Assembly: GCA_000688615.1 (NCBI GenBank)
Contig: JHVA01000001.1
Span: forward strand, 1,984,001 to 2,048,000
DNA: 64,000 nt
DNA from: Acidobacteriaceae bacterium KBS 146
Lineage (GTDB): Bacteria; Acidobacteriota; Terriglobia; Terriglobales; Acidobacteriaceae
Direction of reading: 5' to 3'
Every line of letters starts with the position of its first letter. The stretch's first letter is position 1. The notes beneath the pieces are model-generated. The model saw only the letters and a program-made list of their open reading frames with translations, made no database searches and was not told the origin of the DNA. Shown piece by piece: positions 1-9,558 of this stretch. The position numbers and the translations under genes are program-made.

Positions 1-813
1 CACTGCGGCGTTGGTTGCCGCACGCATACTCGCCTGATTCTCGATCCCCTGCCGGGTCAAGCCGCCCGAAAAATAAAGGAGGCTCTTGCGCTGGTCCACC
101 CCCTCCAGGCTCTTTGCGATGGTGCGAATGGCGTACAGCTCGCGGTCCGTGTTCAGAGAGTTGTATTCAGAGTCATCGGCTGTAAAACTCGACGCATCGT
201 CCGAAGTTCCCCCAGAATTTCCTCCCTCGTTTCCACTAGCAAAACCTGTACCTTCCGTGCCGTTGTACCGGCCCACAGCCTTCAACAGGGCCGGCTTGTC
301 TGCGGTAAAGTCCTGATCGAGACTCAGGCCAGTGTCCATGCTGACGACCGCGACCAGATCCGCCGGCTGCATCTTCTTGTTGATGTAATCCTGGGCCGCT
401 TCTACTGCGCGATCGGTGTCTTCTGGCTGCATGCTGCTTAGGTCAAAGAACATGACAATCAGGCGATGGTCCTTGAGCAGTGCGGGATTGGCAGCAAAGT
501 TACGATTCACAAGATCGGCAATGGTGGCCTTTCCGCTGACCGTGGCGCTCTCATGCAATGCGACTGCTTCATCGACACTCTGAAAGTCGAAGCTGGCAAT
601 CTTTTGCGGCTTGCCATCTTCAAGGACCGTGAAATCTGCTGCGGACAGCCCCTTCACGACGGTACCAGTCTTCTTATCGCGGACGACCACGTTGGTCAGC
701 ACGATGTCGCTCTGCACTTTCAGCGTGAAGGTGCGGTCCGATGCAGCCTGCTGGCTGTATCCCGGCAGGCCTGCTAGCAACGTCGCGAGTGCGGCTGCAA
801 TGATCCGTCGCAT
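1..813 (-). CDS. VWFA-related secreted protein (3' end outside window)
   Basis: The gene starts at the ATG complementary to 811-813 and runs off the left edge, so only the N-terminal 271 residues are visible. They begin with a short signal peptide (MRRIIAAALATLLAGLPGYSQ) and continue with a segment reading VVVRDKKTGTVVKGLSAADF, then a 'HRLIVMFFDLSSM' strand with the D-x-S-x-S-like start of a von Willebrand A fold. This arrangement is that of the VWFA-related domain family common in Acidobacteriota; its function is unknown, and secretion is inferred from the signal peptide. A Gly/Ser/Asn-rich loop is inserted near residues 190-205. It lies 17 bases upstream of the receptor gene that follows at 831 on the opposite side of its start, so it is read second-to-last in a minus-strand run of genes. 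Confidence 0.8.
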   Translation of the reverse strand, partial: MRRIIAAALATLLAGLPGYSQQAASDRTFTLKVQSDIVLTNVVVRDKKTGTVVKGLSAADFTVLEDGKPQKIASFDFQSVDEAVALHESATVSGKATIADLVNRNFAANPALLKDHRLIVMFFDLSSMQPEDTDRAVEAAQDYINKKMQPADLVAVVSMDTGLSLDQDFTADKPALLKAVGRYNGTEGTGFASGNEGGNSGGTSDDASSFTADDSEYNSLNTDRELYAIRTIAKSLEGVDQRKSLLYFSGGLTRQGIENQASMRAATNAAV

Positions 814-830
814 GGATGCTTGCCCTTTCT

Positions 831-3800
831 TTAGAACCTGTATCGAGCGACGAAGGTCATCTGCCGCATCGTCGCCGTCGAAGTTACCTGGCCAAAGGTC
901 CGTGAGTTCAGGACCGTGTCGATACCCGAATATTGCACGGTGTTGAAGACGTTATTGCCGGTCACACGCATCTCGAAAGAACGGGTCTCCCCCAGCGCTA
1001 TGGTTCGCGATAAAGAGGCGTCAACCGCGACCGTGCCAGGGCCTTCAATTGAGTTGCGCGAGGCCGTTCCAAATGCTCCGGTCGGGCTGGTAAAGGCTGC
1101 CGCATTGAACCAATCCAGAATCGTTCCTGTCCCCTCAATCGACTGCGAGAAGACCCGGTCGGGCCGCAAGGAATTGTTGGTCCCTGTTGCGGCCTGTCTT
1201 GAGGTACCGAGCAGGTGCGGGGTGAAGTAATTGCCGCTTGCGAAAGTAAAGTCCCCTGAGAGCGAGAAGCCATCCAGAACCTTCGACCATCGGTCCCCTT
1301 TTGAGAAGAAAGCTCGGTTTGGTCCAAAGGGCAGCTCGAAGACCCAGTTTCCAGTTAGCTTGTGGCGAAGATCGAAGGAGCTGTTGCCGTATTCCGCGTT
1401 GATGTTTTGAAAGTTTTGTACCGGAACCACAGTCGATCCGCCGATAGACGAAGCATTGTCGATCGAGTGCCCATACTGATATGTCGCTTGCAGGGAGATC
1501 CCCTTCTGCATGCGCTTGCGAGCGTTAATCGCCAGTGCGTGGAAGCGCGAGGATCCGAGAGAATCTTCGTAGTTGAACGGTTGGGTTTGAAAACTGACCG
1601 CCTGGATCGGGGTAAGCACCATGTCCAGATTCCCGCCGGTGGCTCCGTTATAACCAACGTTGAGAACGATATTCATCGGCAAGGTGCGCTGGACATCAAC
1701 GTTCCATATCTGAACTCGCCCCAGCCGATAGTTGAGATTCACGCTGTAGTTGTTCTGTACCGCCGCCGTGGAACAGTTGAACGCATCGGACAGGTGAAGC
1801 ACACCACAGCTTCCGTTTGACCCCGCGATATTCGTTTGAGTAACAGAAAAGGGCGGCTGAAAGGCAAGCTGTTGGGCGAATGTGACCGGTTGGGTTGTGT
1901 TGTAGTTAATGCCATAACCGGCACGGATGACGGTCTCTTTGAACCAGCTTCCCTTCGGACGATAGGCCAGACCTAAACGCGGAGCGACCATGGTGCGGTC
2001 CGGATTAACCAGCGACTTCGGAAACGCTCCGCTGTACGGTCCGCTCTGGCCGGATATCACCGGTGTTACCACGCTGAAGTCCGCACTGTGGTCGAGATTG
2101 ACCATGTGGCCGTTCTTTTCGGTATAGGGCGAGAAGTACTCATACCGCACGCCGTAGTTCAGCGTCAGGCTGGGTAGAATGCGCCAGTCATCGGTGGCAT
2201 ACAGGTCGAACACATTCGCCCGAAGATAAGCCTTGGAGAGTCCGGCCTGGATCGCAGACTGTTGCGGCAGGCCAAGAAGAAAATCAGCGAAGCTGAATCC
2301 GCCAGTCGGGTTGGCAAGATCCTGAGGATTCTTCGACGTAGACGTACCTGTGAAGGTGAAGGAACCCAGCGGGCTTGCTCCTGTCTGAAGATTGCTCGGA
2401 GGCGTAAGGCTGTCAGCGTGAACGCGACGAAGATCGCCACCGAAACGGAAGTTATGTTTTTTGTGGTTCCAGCTGATGAAGTCGCTGAACGAGAAGGTCT
2501 GATTGATCGTATCGTTCGGCGTCACTCCATTGAGGCCGGAAAGACCCGAGAAGGTCATCGAAGGCACGCCGTAATACAGGGGATTCGAGGCGATGGCAGC
2601 ATTGCCAATCAGTATCCCGGCATCTGCTGCTGGATTGTCCGCTCCATTTGTGAAGAAGTTGGTTCTGAGGGAATGAGAGCGATTCCAGGTGACTGTGGCG
2701 TTATTAGTGAGTCGTCCATAGCCGATGGTGTATCCGGCGGAAAGATTGTAGCCATCCGACTTGGTCGAGCCTCCCAGCGGCACGAAGACATTGGGAGAGT
2801 CACTGTCAGAATGGCTGTAGGAAAATCCGAAGTTGATGTTTTGGCGCAACGTCTTCGGGCCGTTTGCCTGCTGTCCGCGCCCACCTCCACCGAAACGGCC
2901 AAAGCCGGCGTTCTGACCGAAGTTGCGGACAAAGCGAGTCGACAAGCTAAGAGTATTTTGATCTGCCGCAGTGATGGTCTGGTAGTTGTATCCCTGCGCG
3001 CCCGTAACGGCAATATTGGGCGCTGGGTAATATTTCATCAGCGAGGCCGCCTGCGACGTAATGCGGTTGCCGCAGATAACGTTCAGTACTCCATTGCACT
3101 GGAACTGCTGTTGTGTCGAGGGATCAAAGATGGGTGTGCTCAGCTGCGAGAAGTCGCCGCTACGCTCCGCTACTGTAGGAACAGTGGCGTAAAGATTCTG
3201 CGGATTGGTATTGCGTCGCCCAGTGAGATTGAAAAAAATAAACTGCTTTGTGCTTGGCTTGAGTAGCCCAGGAATGAAGGGTGATCCTGCAAACGTCACA
3301 CCGAACTGGTTCTTGCTGTAAGCGGGCTTCACCACCGGGGCTCCGGTCAGCGAGTAGTTGGTAGCATCCAGGGCGCCATTACCGCCTTGATAAAAGATCG
3401 CTCCATGAGGTTGCGTGGGATTGAAGCCGCCCCGTCCACCCCTCCCGCGGAAAGCTCCGCCGCCGGGCCCACCTCCGAACCCTCCGCGGCCTCCACCACC
3501 CGGGCCCATCAGACCGCCCAGCATTCCGGCAACAGCACCGGCCACATCCGCGTTGGCGCCGCCCTGCTGGCGCGCACGCGCCATGGCATCTTCCACGCGC
3601 TGGCGAATCTCATCTTCACTCATGTTGGCGAGACCATTGGTCTGCCCCATCTGTCCTGTCACCGCGACAGAATCTGCGCTGGCAGCATCGGCGCCAAGAT
3701 TCGCCATTGTCGGCATCTGTGCTCCCGCGTTTCCATTGCCTGCGCTCGCGTCCGCCAGATCCGTTCCGCTTCCCATCACATTGAGCGATTGCACGCCTCT

Positions 3801-4316
3801 GCCGAGCGCCCCTGCAATCGCGCTTGCTGTTGCCGACTGTTGGCTCTGTTGCTGCTCCTGCTGTTGCTCCACCCGTGACGCAAGCTGCATTGTGAACGCT
3901 GCGCTCTGCTCCGGCTTCCCGCCATTCTCGCCAGCGGCGTTGATCAGGACCTCGCGGGTCTCTGCAGCAAAGGCGGCGAGCTCTGCTTTGAGGACATAAC
4001 GTCCATTCCGTGGAATTGCCATGACAAAGGAACCCGTGACGTCCGTCGTCGTCGCATATTTTTTGCCGGTCAGGGTATTGGTCGCCGTAACCGCCACACC
4101 GGGCAACGGAACGGTTCCGGCCCTCACTGTACCCCGAATCGTTCCTCCCGTTTGAGACTGGGCCGTGATGGGCGGGGGCGTCGCTGGAGCAGCGTCCTGA
4201 GCATGCGCTGCATTGACGCACCATCCCGTTAGCCCAGCAACAAGCATGTACAGCGCCACGTTTTGAAACGCTCTCTTCACAAGAACCTCGCTCAGTCTTT
4301 CAAGCCAAATTGCCAA
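831..4316 (-). CDS. Oar-like TonB-dependent receptor with carboxypeptidase-regulatory domain and RGG-like insert
   Basis: This 1161-residue protein is predicted to be an outer-membrane beta-barrel. A signal peptide ends near residue 39 (NAAHA). It is followed by a carboxypeptidase-regulatory-like Ig-type domain (about residues 58-145, starting TIRGTVRAG). Next comes low-complexity sequence, first Gln-rich near residue 150 and then Gly/Arg/Phe-rich (GGGGRGGFGGG type) near 270-300. The remainder is the long acidobacterial barrel typical of the Oar/TonB receptor family, with a terminal aromatic strand ending in RYRF. The plug is hard to delimit because the low-complexity block occupies that region. 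Substrate cannot be told from sequence; carbohydrate or peptide polymers are usual guesses for the family. The first ATG is used; an internal GTG or ATG nearer the hydrophobic core of the signal is possible. Confidence 0.85.
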   Translation of the reverse strand: MAIWLERLSEVLVKRAFQNVALYMLVAGLTGWCVNAAHAQDAAPATPPPITAQSQTGGTIRGTVRAGTVPLPGVAVTATNTLTGKKYATTTDVTGSFVMAIPRNGRYVLKAELAAFAAETREVLINAAGENGGKPEQSAAFTMQLASRVEQQQEQQQSQQSATASAIAGALGRGVQSLNVMGSGTDLADASAGNGNAGAQMPTMANLGADAASADSVAVTGQMGQTNGLANMSEDEIRQRVEDAMARARQQGGANADVAGAVAGMLGGLMGPGGGGRGGFGGGPGGGAFRGRGGRGGFNPTQPHGAIFYQGGNGALDATNYSLTGAPVVKPAYSKNQFGVTFAGSPFIPGLLKPSTKQFIFFNLTGRRNTNPQNLYATVPTVAERSGDFSQLSTPIFDPSTQQQFQCNGVLNVICGNRITSQAASLMKYYPAPNIAVTGAQGYNYQTITAADQNTLSLSTRFVRNFGQNAGFGRFGGGGRGQQANGPKTLRQNINFGFSYSHSDSDSPNVFVPLGGSTKSDGYNLSAGYTIGYGRLTNNATVTWNRSHSLRTNFFTNGADNPAADAGILIGNAAIASNPLYYGVPSMTFSGLSGLNGVTPNDTINQTFSFSDFISWNHKKHNFRFGGDLRRVHADSLTPPSNLQTGASPLGSFTFTGTSTSKNPQDLANPTGGFSFADFLLGLPQQSAIQAGLSKAYLRANVFDLYATDDWRILPSLTLNYGVRYEYFSPYTEKNGHMVNLDHSADFSVVTPVISGQSGPYSGAFPKSLVNPDRTMVAPRLGLAYRPKGSWFKETVIRAGYGINYNTTQPVTFAQQLAFQPPFSVTQTNIAGSNGSCGVLHLSDAFNCSTAAVQNNYSVNLNYRLGRVQIWNVDVQRTLPMNIVLNVGYNGATGGNLDMVLTPIQAVSFQTQPFNYEDSLGSSRFHALAINARKRMQKGISLQATYQYGHSIDNASSIGGSTVVPVQNFQNINAEYGNSSFDLRHKLTGNWVFELPFGPNRAFFSKGDRWSKVLDGFSLSGDFTFASGNYFTPHLLGTSRQAATGTNNSLRPDRVFSQSIEGTGTILDWFNAAAFTSPTGAFGTASRNSIEGPGTVAVDASLSRTIALGETRSFEMRVTGNNVFNTVQYSGIDTVLNSRTFGQVTSTATMRQMTFVARYRF

Positions 4317-4334
4317 ATCTTCCAGTGAATCGAT

Positions 4335-5105
4335 CTACTGTTTTGAGGGAGAAGCTGTCGCCGGAGCATTCGTTCCTTCGGGACCGCGACGCGTACGCAT
4401 CCCCATCGCTCCGTCGGCGCCGGGAGGAAGGATGGCTAGGGTGGTGGGAACAAACACGCCATGCTTCAGTGAGCCTCGTCCCGCGACCATATCGCCAACT
4501 TTAAGGTCGGCCAGCGTTACCATCTCGCCGCTCCCATCTGCTTCCTGCGTTACAGTTGCCCCAGCAGTAGACGGACTGCCCTCGGAGGTCATTGCCGTGC
4601 GGCGCCGTCCGCGCCCTTTGCGAAAGGAAGTGGTCTCGTCAACTTCGATCACCTGGCTGACGTGATCCGGACGCTGGATGGTCAGCTTCACGTCGTCGAT
4701 GGCAGTCACCTTACCCGTGATGTACGTCTTTCCCAGGTCCTCCCGCATCTTCTTCACCTGCTCGGCGTCGACCACAGCAACGAACAAGGCATGCAGTGTT
4801 TTCTTGGGTGCGTCCATCTCGCCCATGGCACCCACACCGTCACCGACCTTTATCTCAGCCGCCTGGACAGGTTGACGGTCTTTCATCATCCGCGTGTTTG
4901 GAGTAAGACTAATCTGGTAGATCTCGTCGGAATCTGTCTTGATGGTCAGATGATCGGGTGCGGCGGCTGTGACAGTTCCGCGGACCATCGGTCCCCGAGC
5001 CAAGGATGGAGACGCCTCCGAAGGGCCCTCCTGCGCCACAGAAACCCCAACTCCTGCTATTGCAACCACCGTGGCCAAGAGATGCACCACCGACCTTGCT
5101 CTCAT
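4335..5105 (-). CDS. secreted DUF5666 domain protein
   Basis: The 256-residue protein starts at the ATG complementary to 5103-5105, chosen because GAGGGAGA lies just upstream and a signal peptide (MRARSVVHLLATVVAIAGVG) follows directly. The mature part contains two small beta-barrel-like units. Each pairs a 'RGTVTAAAPDHLTIKTD' or 'GKVTAIDDVKLTIQRPD' strand pair with a downstream 'VGDxVxxxG' turn, the signature of DUF5666 domains. These are periplasmic or exported proteins of unknown biochemical role, often found near metal or redox genes. A basic loop near residue 165 (GRGRRR) separates the two units. It ends 18 bases before the receptor gene and probably shares its transcript. Confidence 0.75.
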   Translation of the reverse strand: MRARSVVHLLATVVAIAGVGVSVAQEGPSEASPSLARGPMVRGTVTAAAPDHLTIKTDSDEIYQISLTPNTRMMKDRQPVQAAEIKVGDGVGAMGEMDAPKKTLHALFVAVVDAEQVKKMREDLGKTYITGKVTAIDDVKLTIQRPDHVSQVIEVDETTSFRKGRGRRRTAMTSEGSPSTAGATVTQEADGSGEMVTLADLKVGDMVAGRGSLKHGVFVPTTLAILPPGADGAMGMRTRRGPEGTNAPATASPSKQ

Positions 5106-5225
5106 CTGTCTCCCTCGTCGATTGAAACCTGTGCTCATAGAGACGTGATCCTGCCGAGAAAGACGCTGTTCGCCATCGAAAAATCCCCATGGTCTGACCG
5201 CGAACAGTCGGTCTACACTACGGCC

Positions 5226-5990
5226 ATGCCATCCTCCGATCCTTCTGAAGCTCTGCGCGCGACCTCCGGCTCTTCGCCCCGTCGAGAAGATCCTCCTCGA
5301 CACACCGAACTGCACTTCGAGTCTTCCGAGACCGTCCGGGATGTTGTCATTGGCCTCTCCGATGGGCTGACGGTGCCATTCGCCCTTGCCGCAGGACTAT
5401 CAGGCGCTGTCGCTTCTTCCAGGATTGTCGTTCTCGCCGGACTGGCTGAGATCGCCGCTGGCGCCATCGCTATGGGGCTCGGTGGCTATCTTGCTGCCCG
5501 CGGCGATGCGGAGCATTACATCTCCGAGAAAAAGCGCGAAGAGCGTGAGGTCATCGAGCGTACTCGCGACGAAGAAGAAGAGATCTACGAGATCTTCCAG
5601 CAGTATTCCGTTCCCCGAGCCAACGCCGCTCCTGTACTCGAAGCATTGAAGCAAAATCCCACAGCCTGGGTCGATTTCATGATGCGGTTTGAGCTGGGCC
5701 TGGAAGAACCGCCCCCCAACCGTGCCCATCGATCCGCCATTACGATTGCAATGTCTTACATCGCAGGAGGACTGGTACCGCTTATTCCTTATATGGCCGT
5801 CTCTGATAACGGAACAGCGCTTAAGCTATCCGTCGTTATTACGTTGTTTGCCCTCGGCTGCTTCGGGGCCCTCAAGGGTAGAATCGTCGGTACCGGCTGG
5901 ATCCGCAGTGGCATCCAGACCGTGCTGATCGGAGGAACAGCCGCCGCAGTAGCGTATCTGCTGGCACGTATCCTCAATCGCGCTTCCTGA
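5226..5990 (+). CDS. VIT1/CCC1 family membrane transporter
   Basis: The 254-residue protein belongs to the VIT1/CCC1 family, which moves Fe(II) or Mn(II) out of the cytoplasm. The motif VRDVVIGLSDGLTVPFALAA opens the first helix, and a second helix reading AEIAAGAIAMGLGGYLAARG follows. Between helices 2 and 3 is a long acidic, Glu-rich cytoplasmic segment (about residues 95-165) that in this family binds metal. Three further helices fill the C-terminus. The start at 5226 is preferred because upstream in-frame sequence is unlike the family and overlaps the opposite-strand promoter region of the DUF5666 gene. The gene is divergent from that gene; whether DUF5666 relates to metal handling is only a guess. 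Confidence 0.9.
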   Translation: MPSSDPSEALRATSGSSPRREDPPRHTELHFESSETVRDVVIGLSDGLTVPFALAAGLSGAVASSRIVVLAGLAEIAAGAIAMGLGGYLAARGDAEHYISEKKREEREVIERTRDEEEEIYEIFQQYSVPRANAAPVLEALKQNPTAWVDFMMRFELGLEEPPPNRAHRSAITIAMSYIAGGLVPLIPYMAVSDNGTALKLSVVITLFALGCFGALKGRIVGTGWIRSGIQTVLIGGTAAAVAYLLARILNRAS

Positions 5991-6113
5991 GTATTTTTGT
6001 CCGTTCGCACGTCGAACGGACACGTCGAGACCGGCCCAGTTGCGCTGTGGAGAATTGAAAAAAAGCAACAAAAGCTCGCACGACCCCATCCCATGAGACA
6101 TACAAGGACGGAT

Positions 6114-7469
6114 ATGCCAGCCTCTACGCAGAACGCCTCTTCCACTCTCTTAGGCCGCTTCAAGGCGGTCCGCAGCGCCACGCTGGCACTCTGTCGACCC
6201 CTGTCTCCAGAAGACATGATGGTTCAGTCCTGCTCCGAGGCAAGCCCCGTCAAATGGCATCTCGCTCACACGAGTTGGTTTTTCGAGACCTTTGTCCTAG
6301 CCGAATTCCTCGCCAACTACACCCAGTTCGATCCCAACTTCCGCTGGCTCTTCAACAGCTACTACAACTCTCTGGGAGACATGCCCGAGAAGAAGCTTCG
6401 GTCCTCCTTCTCCCGCCCTCCTCTCGATCTCATCCTCGCCTATCGCGCCCACGTCGACTCCGCCGTCGGGCATCTTCTGCAACACCCGATCGAAGATGAA
6501 GCGGCCCGCCGGATCGCCCTCGGAATCGAACACGAACAACAGCATCAGGAACTAATTGCGACCGATATCAAGCACGGCCTGTTCACCAATCCTCTCCACC
6601 CGGCCTGCATCGAGCGTGTAGAGTCCTTCTCTGCGACGACAATCGCTCCCCCTCTCGATTGGGTTGATCTTTCTCCGGGCTTGATCGAGATTGGCGTCAC
6701 CCCCGATCCCGCCTCGACCGATTGCTTCGCGTTCGATAACGAGACGCCGCGTCATCCGGTCTATGTCGCTCCATTCCGGCTGGCGACCCGGCTCGTGACC
6801 TGTGCCGAGTACCTCGCCTTCATCGACCAGAATGGTTACAACCGTCCGGAGCTATGGCTCTCGGAAGGCTGGACCACCGTTCATGCTGAAGGATGGCAGG
6901 CACCGCTTTACTGGCATCGTGACTCCGAGACCAAGTCCGGCTGGTCCATCTACACCCTGCATGGGATGATTCCACTGGAAGATCTCTCCGAGACTCCCGT
7001 GTGTCATCTCAGCTTCTTCGAGGCAGACGCCTATGCCCGATGGACCGGCCATCGCCTCCCGACTGAGTTTGAGTGGGAGTATGCCGCCGCCCAGTTCGAC
7101 GCCGCAGATCGGAAGAGCCGGAGATCTGCTGACGGATCGGAGACGACTCCCCGCATCAGTATGTCCGCCAATCTGCTGGAAAGCGGTCATCTGCACCCGA
7201 CGGCTGCAAGTCATCTCCCAGGATTACAGCAGATGTACGGCGACGTTTGGGAGTGGACCTCCAGCCCTTATACCGGCTATCCCGGCTACGCTCCTCTGCC
7301 TGGAGCTCTTGGGGAGTACAACGGAAAGTTCATGAGCTCGCAGATGGTCCTTCGAGGAGGCTCCTGCGTCACGCCGGCGACCCACATCCGTGCAACCTAT
7401 CGCAACTTCTTTTCGCCAGGGACACGTTGGCAGTTCTCCGGCCTGCGCCTCGCGAGAGATCTCAAATAG
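6114..7469 (+). CDS. egtB: ergothioneine biosynthesis protein EgtB (sulfoxide synthase)
   Basis: EgtB is a non-haem iron enzyme that joins trimethyl-histidine (hercynine) to a thiol donor with O2, giving the sulfoxide intermediate of ergothioneine. The 451-residue protein has the expected two halves. The first is an N-terminal DinB-like four-helix domain with candidate iron ligands H52 (in WHLAHTSWFF) and H140/H144 (in GIEHEQQHQE, the HX3HXE motif). The second is a C-terminal formylglycine-enzyme-like domain with the 'LPTEFEWEYAA' and 'GDVWEWTSSPY' motifs and a final LRGGSC...R..YRNFF..GTRW block. ATG 6114 is chosen for its AAGGACG ribosome site; an in-frame ATG at 6093 is possible. The partner egtD lies 2.1 kb downstream on the same strand. 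No egtA, egtC or egtE is in the window. Confidence 0.95.
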   Translation: MPASTQNASSTLLGRFKAVRSATLALCRPLSPEDMMVQSCSEASPVKWHLAHTSWFFETFVLAEFLANYTQFDPNFRWLFNSYYNSLGDMPEKKLRSSFSRPPLDLILAYRAHVDSAVGHLLQHPIEDEAARRIALGIEHEQQHQELIATDIKHGLFTNPLHPACIERVESFSATTIAPPLDWVDLSPGLIEIGVTPDPASTDCFAFDNETPRHPVYVAPFRLATRLVTCAEYLAFIDQNGYNRPELWLSEGWTTVHAEGWQAPLYWHRDSETKSGWSIYTLHGMIPLEDLSETPVCHLSFFEADAYARWTGHRLPTEFEWEYAAAQFDAADRKSRRSADGSETTPRISMSANLLESGHLHPTAASHLPGLQQMYGDVWEWTSSPYTGYPGYAPLPGALGEYNGKFMSSQMVLRGGSCVTPATHIRATYRNFFSPGTRWQFSGLRLARDLK

Positions 7470-7487
7470 AGACGAACGAATGGACCT

Positions 7488-8267
7488 TCATTCTGCGGGT
7501 TTCGTACCTACCCAAACCATGGCATCTTCGATCAAGCGGTTCTGAATATCGCTGGTGAAGATTCTGTCGCCATGGCCCATGTTCAGATACAGCATGCGAT
7601 AGCGCGTGTTCGTCCAGACAACTGGAAGATCGCCTCCACGCACCACATCCTTCATTCCCAGCGGGTAGTTGGAGGGGGCCAGCGTCAGCAGCACCTTCAC
7701 ATCTTTATTCTCACGAGGCGATGGACGCCAGATGTACCATTCGTTCGCCGGAGCGACAAAGCTCGCGGGCAGATGACGTGTCACCGCGTGCGATGGATCA
7801 TCTACGGTCAACTTCACGGGCATGGGAGGCCAGTTGTTGCCATAAAACACCCCTCCTCCCAGAAAACGGACAAACCACGGCCACCGTGTTCCGCTGTCGT
7901 TATACGCGGCGATGTGGAACCCCAGCCATCCGCCGCCGTGCTCCATGTATTGTTCGAACGCGGCTCGTTGCTGCAGTGTGTGCGGGAAATCATCCAGCCA
8001 TACGATCATTTGATATTGCGCAAGTTTCGTGGCGTTCAGGTCGTCCCAGTTTGTTGTTGTTGCAAACTCGAAGTGATCCCGGAGAGCAGCCTCCGAGTAA
8101 AACTGGATCGCCTGATGCGCGAAGTCTACGTGGTCATGTTCAACCGTCTCCGAGTAGAAAGCCAAAACATGAAACGCTGGCTGCGTAGTTTGTGCGGCGA
8201 TCCTTGAAAGGCCGGGGCATACAAATGCAATCAGCAAGACAGCAAACAGCGATCGGGAACGGTGCAT
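7488..8267 (-). CDS. secreted ThuA-like protein
   Basis: The 259-residue protein starts at the ATG complementary to 8265-8267 behind AAGGA, followed by a signal peptide (MHRSRSLFAVLLIAFVCPG). The body is a ThuA-like class I glutamine-amidotransferase fold: a 'QYQMIVWLDDFPHTLQQ' segment and a 'GGGWLGFHIAAYN' nucleophile-elbow region are visible, with 'VVWTNTRYRMLYLNMGHG' near the end as in trehalose-utilisation ThuA proteins. The elbow position carries H rather than Cys, as is usual in this family, so amidotransferase activity is unlikely. The ligand is unknown, sugar-related by analogy. It is convergent with egtB, leaving 18 bases between their stops. Confidence 0.8.
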   Translation of the reverse strand: MHRSRSLFAVLLIAFVCPGLSRIAAQTTQPAFHVLAFYSETVEHDHVDFAHQAIQFYSEAALRDHFEFATTTNWDDLNATKLAQYQMIVWLDDFPHTLQQRAAFEQYMEHGGGWLGFHIAAYNDSGTRWPWFVRFLGGGVFYGNNWPPMPVKLTVDDPSHAVTRHLPASFVAPANEWYIWRPSPRENKDVKVLLTLAPSNYPLGMKDVVRGGDLPVVWTNTRYRMLYLNMGHGDRIFTSDIQNRLIEDAMVWVGTKPAE

Positions 8268-8381
8268 TTCCTTGGAGTCCTTCGTAATATTACAGCTGGC
8301 AGGCAAGCAATCAGCTGCACCTGCTAAAATCGTTCTCCATTGTAGACAAACGTTTGCCTGATGACGAATCTTCTCCGCTGA

Positions 8382-9440
8382 GTGGAGGCTCTGTTGTTTC
8401 GACGATCATCTCTCGCAGTTCTCGCTGGACTGTTTCTACTCGCGTCTTCAAGCGTTCGTCTCATTGGGCAGACCTCGGGGCCGGCGACAGGCCTTATCAA
8501 TCGCGATCCCGCGGTCTTCGTTCAAAGCACAGGAAAGATCTACCTCGTCGATTCTGATCACGATGCGCTCATCATGCTCCCTTCTTCCGGAGACCCGCTC
8601 CGCATTAAAGTCGGCGAGCGGCCCATTGCTGTTGCGGTCAATCAGAAGACCGGCCGTATCTATGTGGTGAATGCGGCAGGCCGATCTGTTTCGATCCTTG
8701 ATACGCACACCGACCAGGTCATTGCGACTGTGCCAACCGCAGCGCGTCCCTATGCCATTGCCGTAGATGAGATTGGAAACAAGGTCTACGTCTCCAATAC
8801 CTTCAGTTCCATGCTCACCATCATCGATGGTGAAAGCGGTCATGCAAATAATCTCAAAGCCGGATCCGCCGATGCCATCCTCGTCGATTCCGACCGAAAG
8901 AAAGTCTACCTGCTGGGATACGAAAGCGATACCGTCACGCAACTCGATCCAGCCACAGGAGCCATGGAGAAGCTCTCTGCCGGCGCCATGCACCTGTGGG
9001 GAATGGCACGAGCAGGTAAGACCCTGTACATCTCGCACGTGCAGGATGCAGCGATTGCAGCGATTGACCTGACGACAGGTTCGGCTCGAAGCCTTCCTGC
9101 CGGAGCTATGCCCTGCGCCATAGCCGTCAGTAAATCGGGCCAGATCTATGTCGCCAATTATGCCGACGGCACCGTCACGATCATCAATGACGGAGTCTCT
9201 TCGACCCTTACCGTCGCCGCCCACCCTCAGGCTCTTACTCTGGACGAAGACGCCGGGCTACTGTACGTCGCCAGCCCTCAGCAGGATGCGGTTACTTTGA
9301 TCGATACCAGAACCCGTCGAATCTTACAGAGATATCAGGATCCCGATCATCCTTACGGAGTTGCGTTCTCTCCGGTTACGCACCAGGCCTATGCGGTCAA
9401 TCAGGGCAATACTCCGTTTACACCCCTTAAACGCCCGTAG
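8382..9440 (+). CDS. secreted YVTN/YncE-type beta-propeller protein
   Basis: The 352-residue protein consists of a signal peptide followed by about seven repeats of roughly 42 residues. Typical cores are 'GRIYVVNAAGRSVSILDTHT', 'NKVYVSNTFSSMLTIIDGES' and 'GQIYVANYADGTVTIINDGV', which define a YVTN-type beta-propeller. Such proteins act in the periplasm or outside the cell as scaffolds or binding proteins; no catalytic residues are apparent. Two starts compete: GTG at 8382 and TTG at 8394. The TTG has GGAGG at 8385-8389 with a 4-base spacer, and gives a compact signal peptide starting FRRSSLAVLAGLFLL, so it may be the true start. The gene sits between egtB and egtD and reads in the same direction as both. 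Confidence 0.8.
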   Translation: MEALLFRRSSLAVLAGLFLLASSSVRLIGQTSGPATGLINRDPAVFVQSTGKIYLVDSDHDALIMLPSSGDPLRIKVGERPIAVAVNQKTGRIYVVNAAGRSVSILDTHTDQVIATVPTAARPYAIAVDEIGNKVYVSNTFSSMLTIIDGESGHANNLKAGSADAILVDSDRKKVYLLGYESDTVTQLDPATGAMEKLSAGAMHLWGMARAGKTLYISHVQDAAIAAIDLTTGSARSLPAGAMPCAIAVSKSGQIYVANYADGTVTIINDGVSSTLTVAAHPQALTLDEDAGLLYVASPQQDAVTLIDTRTRRILQRYQDPDHPYGVAFSPVTHQAYAVNQGNTPFTPLKRP

Positions 9441-9558
9441 TATATGCTGACACCGTACGTCAGGAGAAGGGCGATTTTGTAGTTTCCGATCGCTACGAAC
9501 CTGCATCCAATGGCCATGCGGTTCCGACCGCGCATTCTCACAAAGGGGACCTCATATA

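Noticed and set aside
4662-5225. A 5' extended start for the VIT-type transporter
   Set aside because: The added 188 residues overlap the DUF5666 gene on the other strand and are not part of the family; the family's own N-terminus fits the start at 5226.
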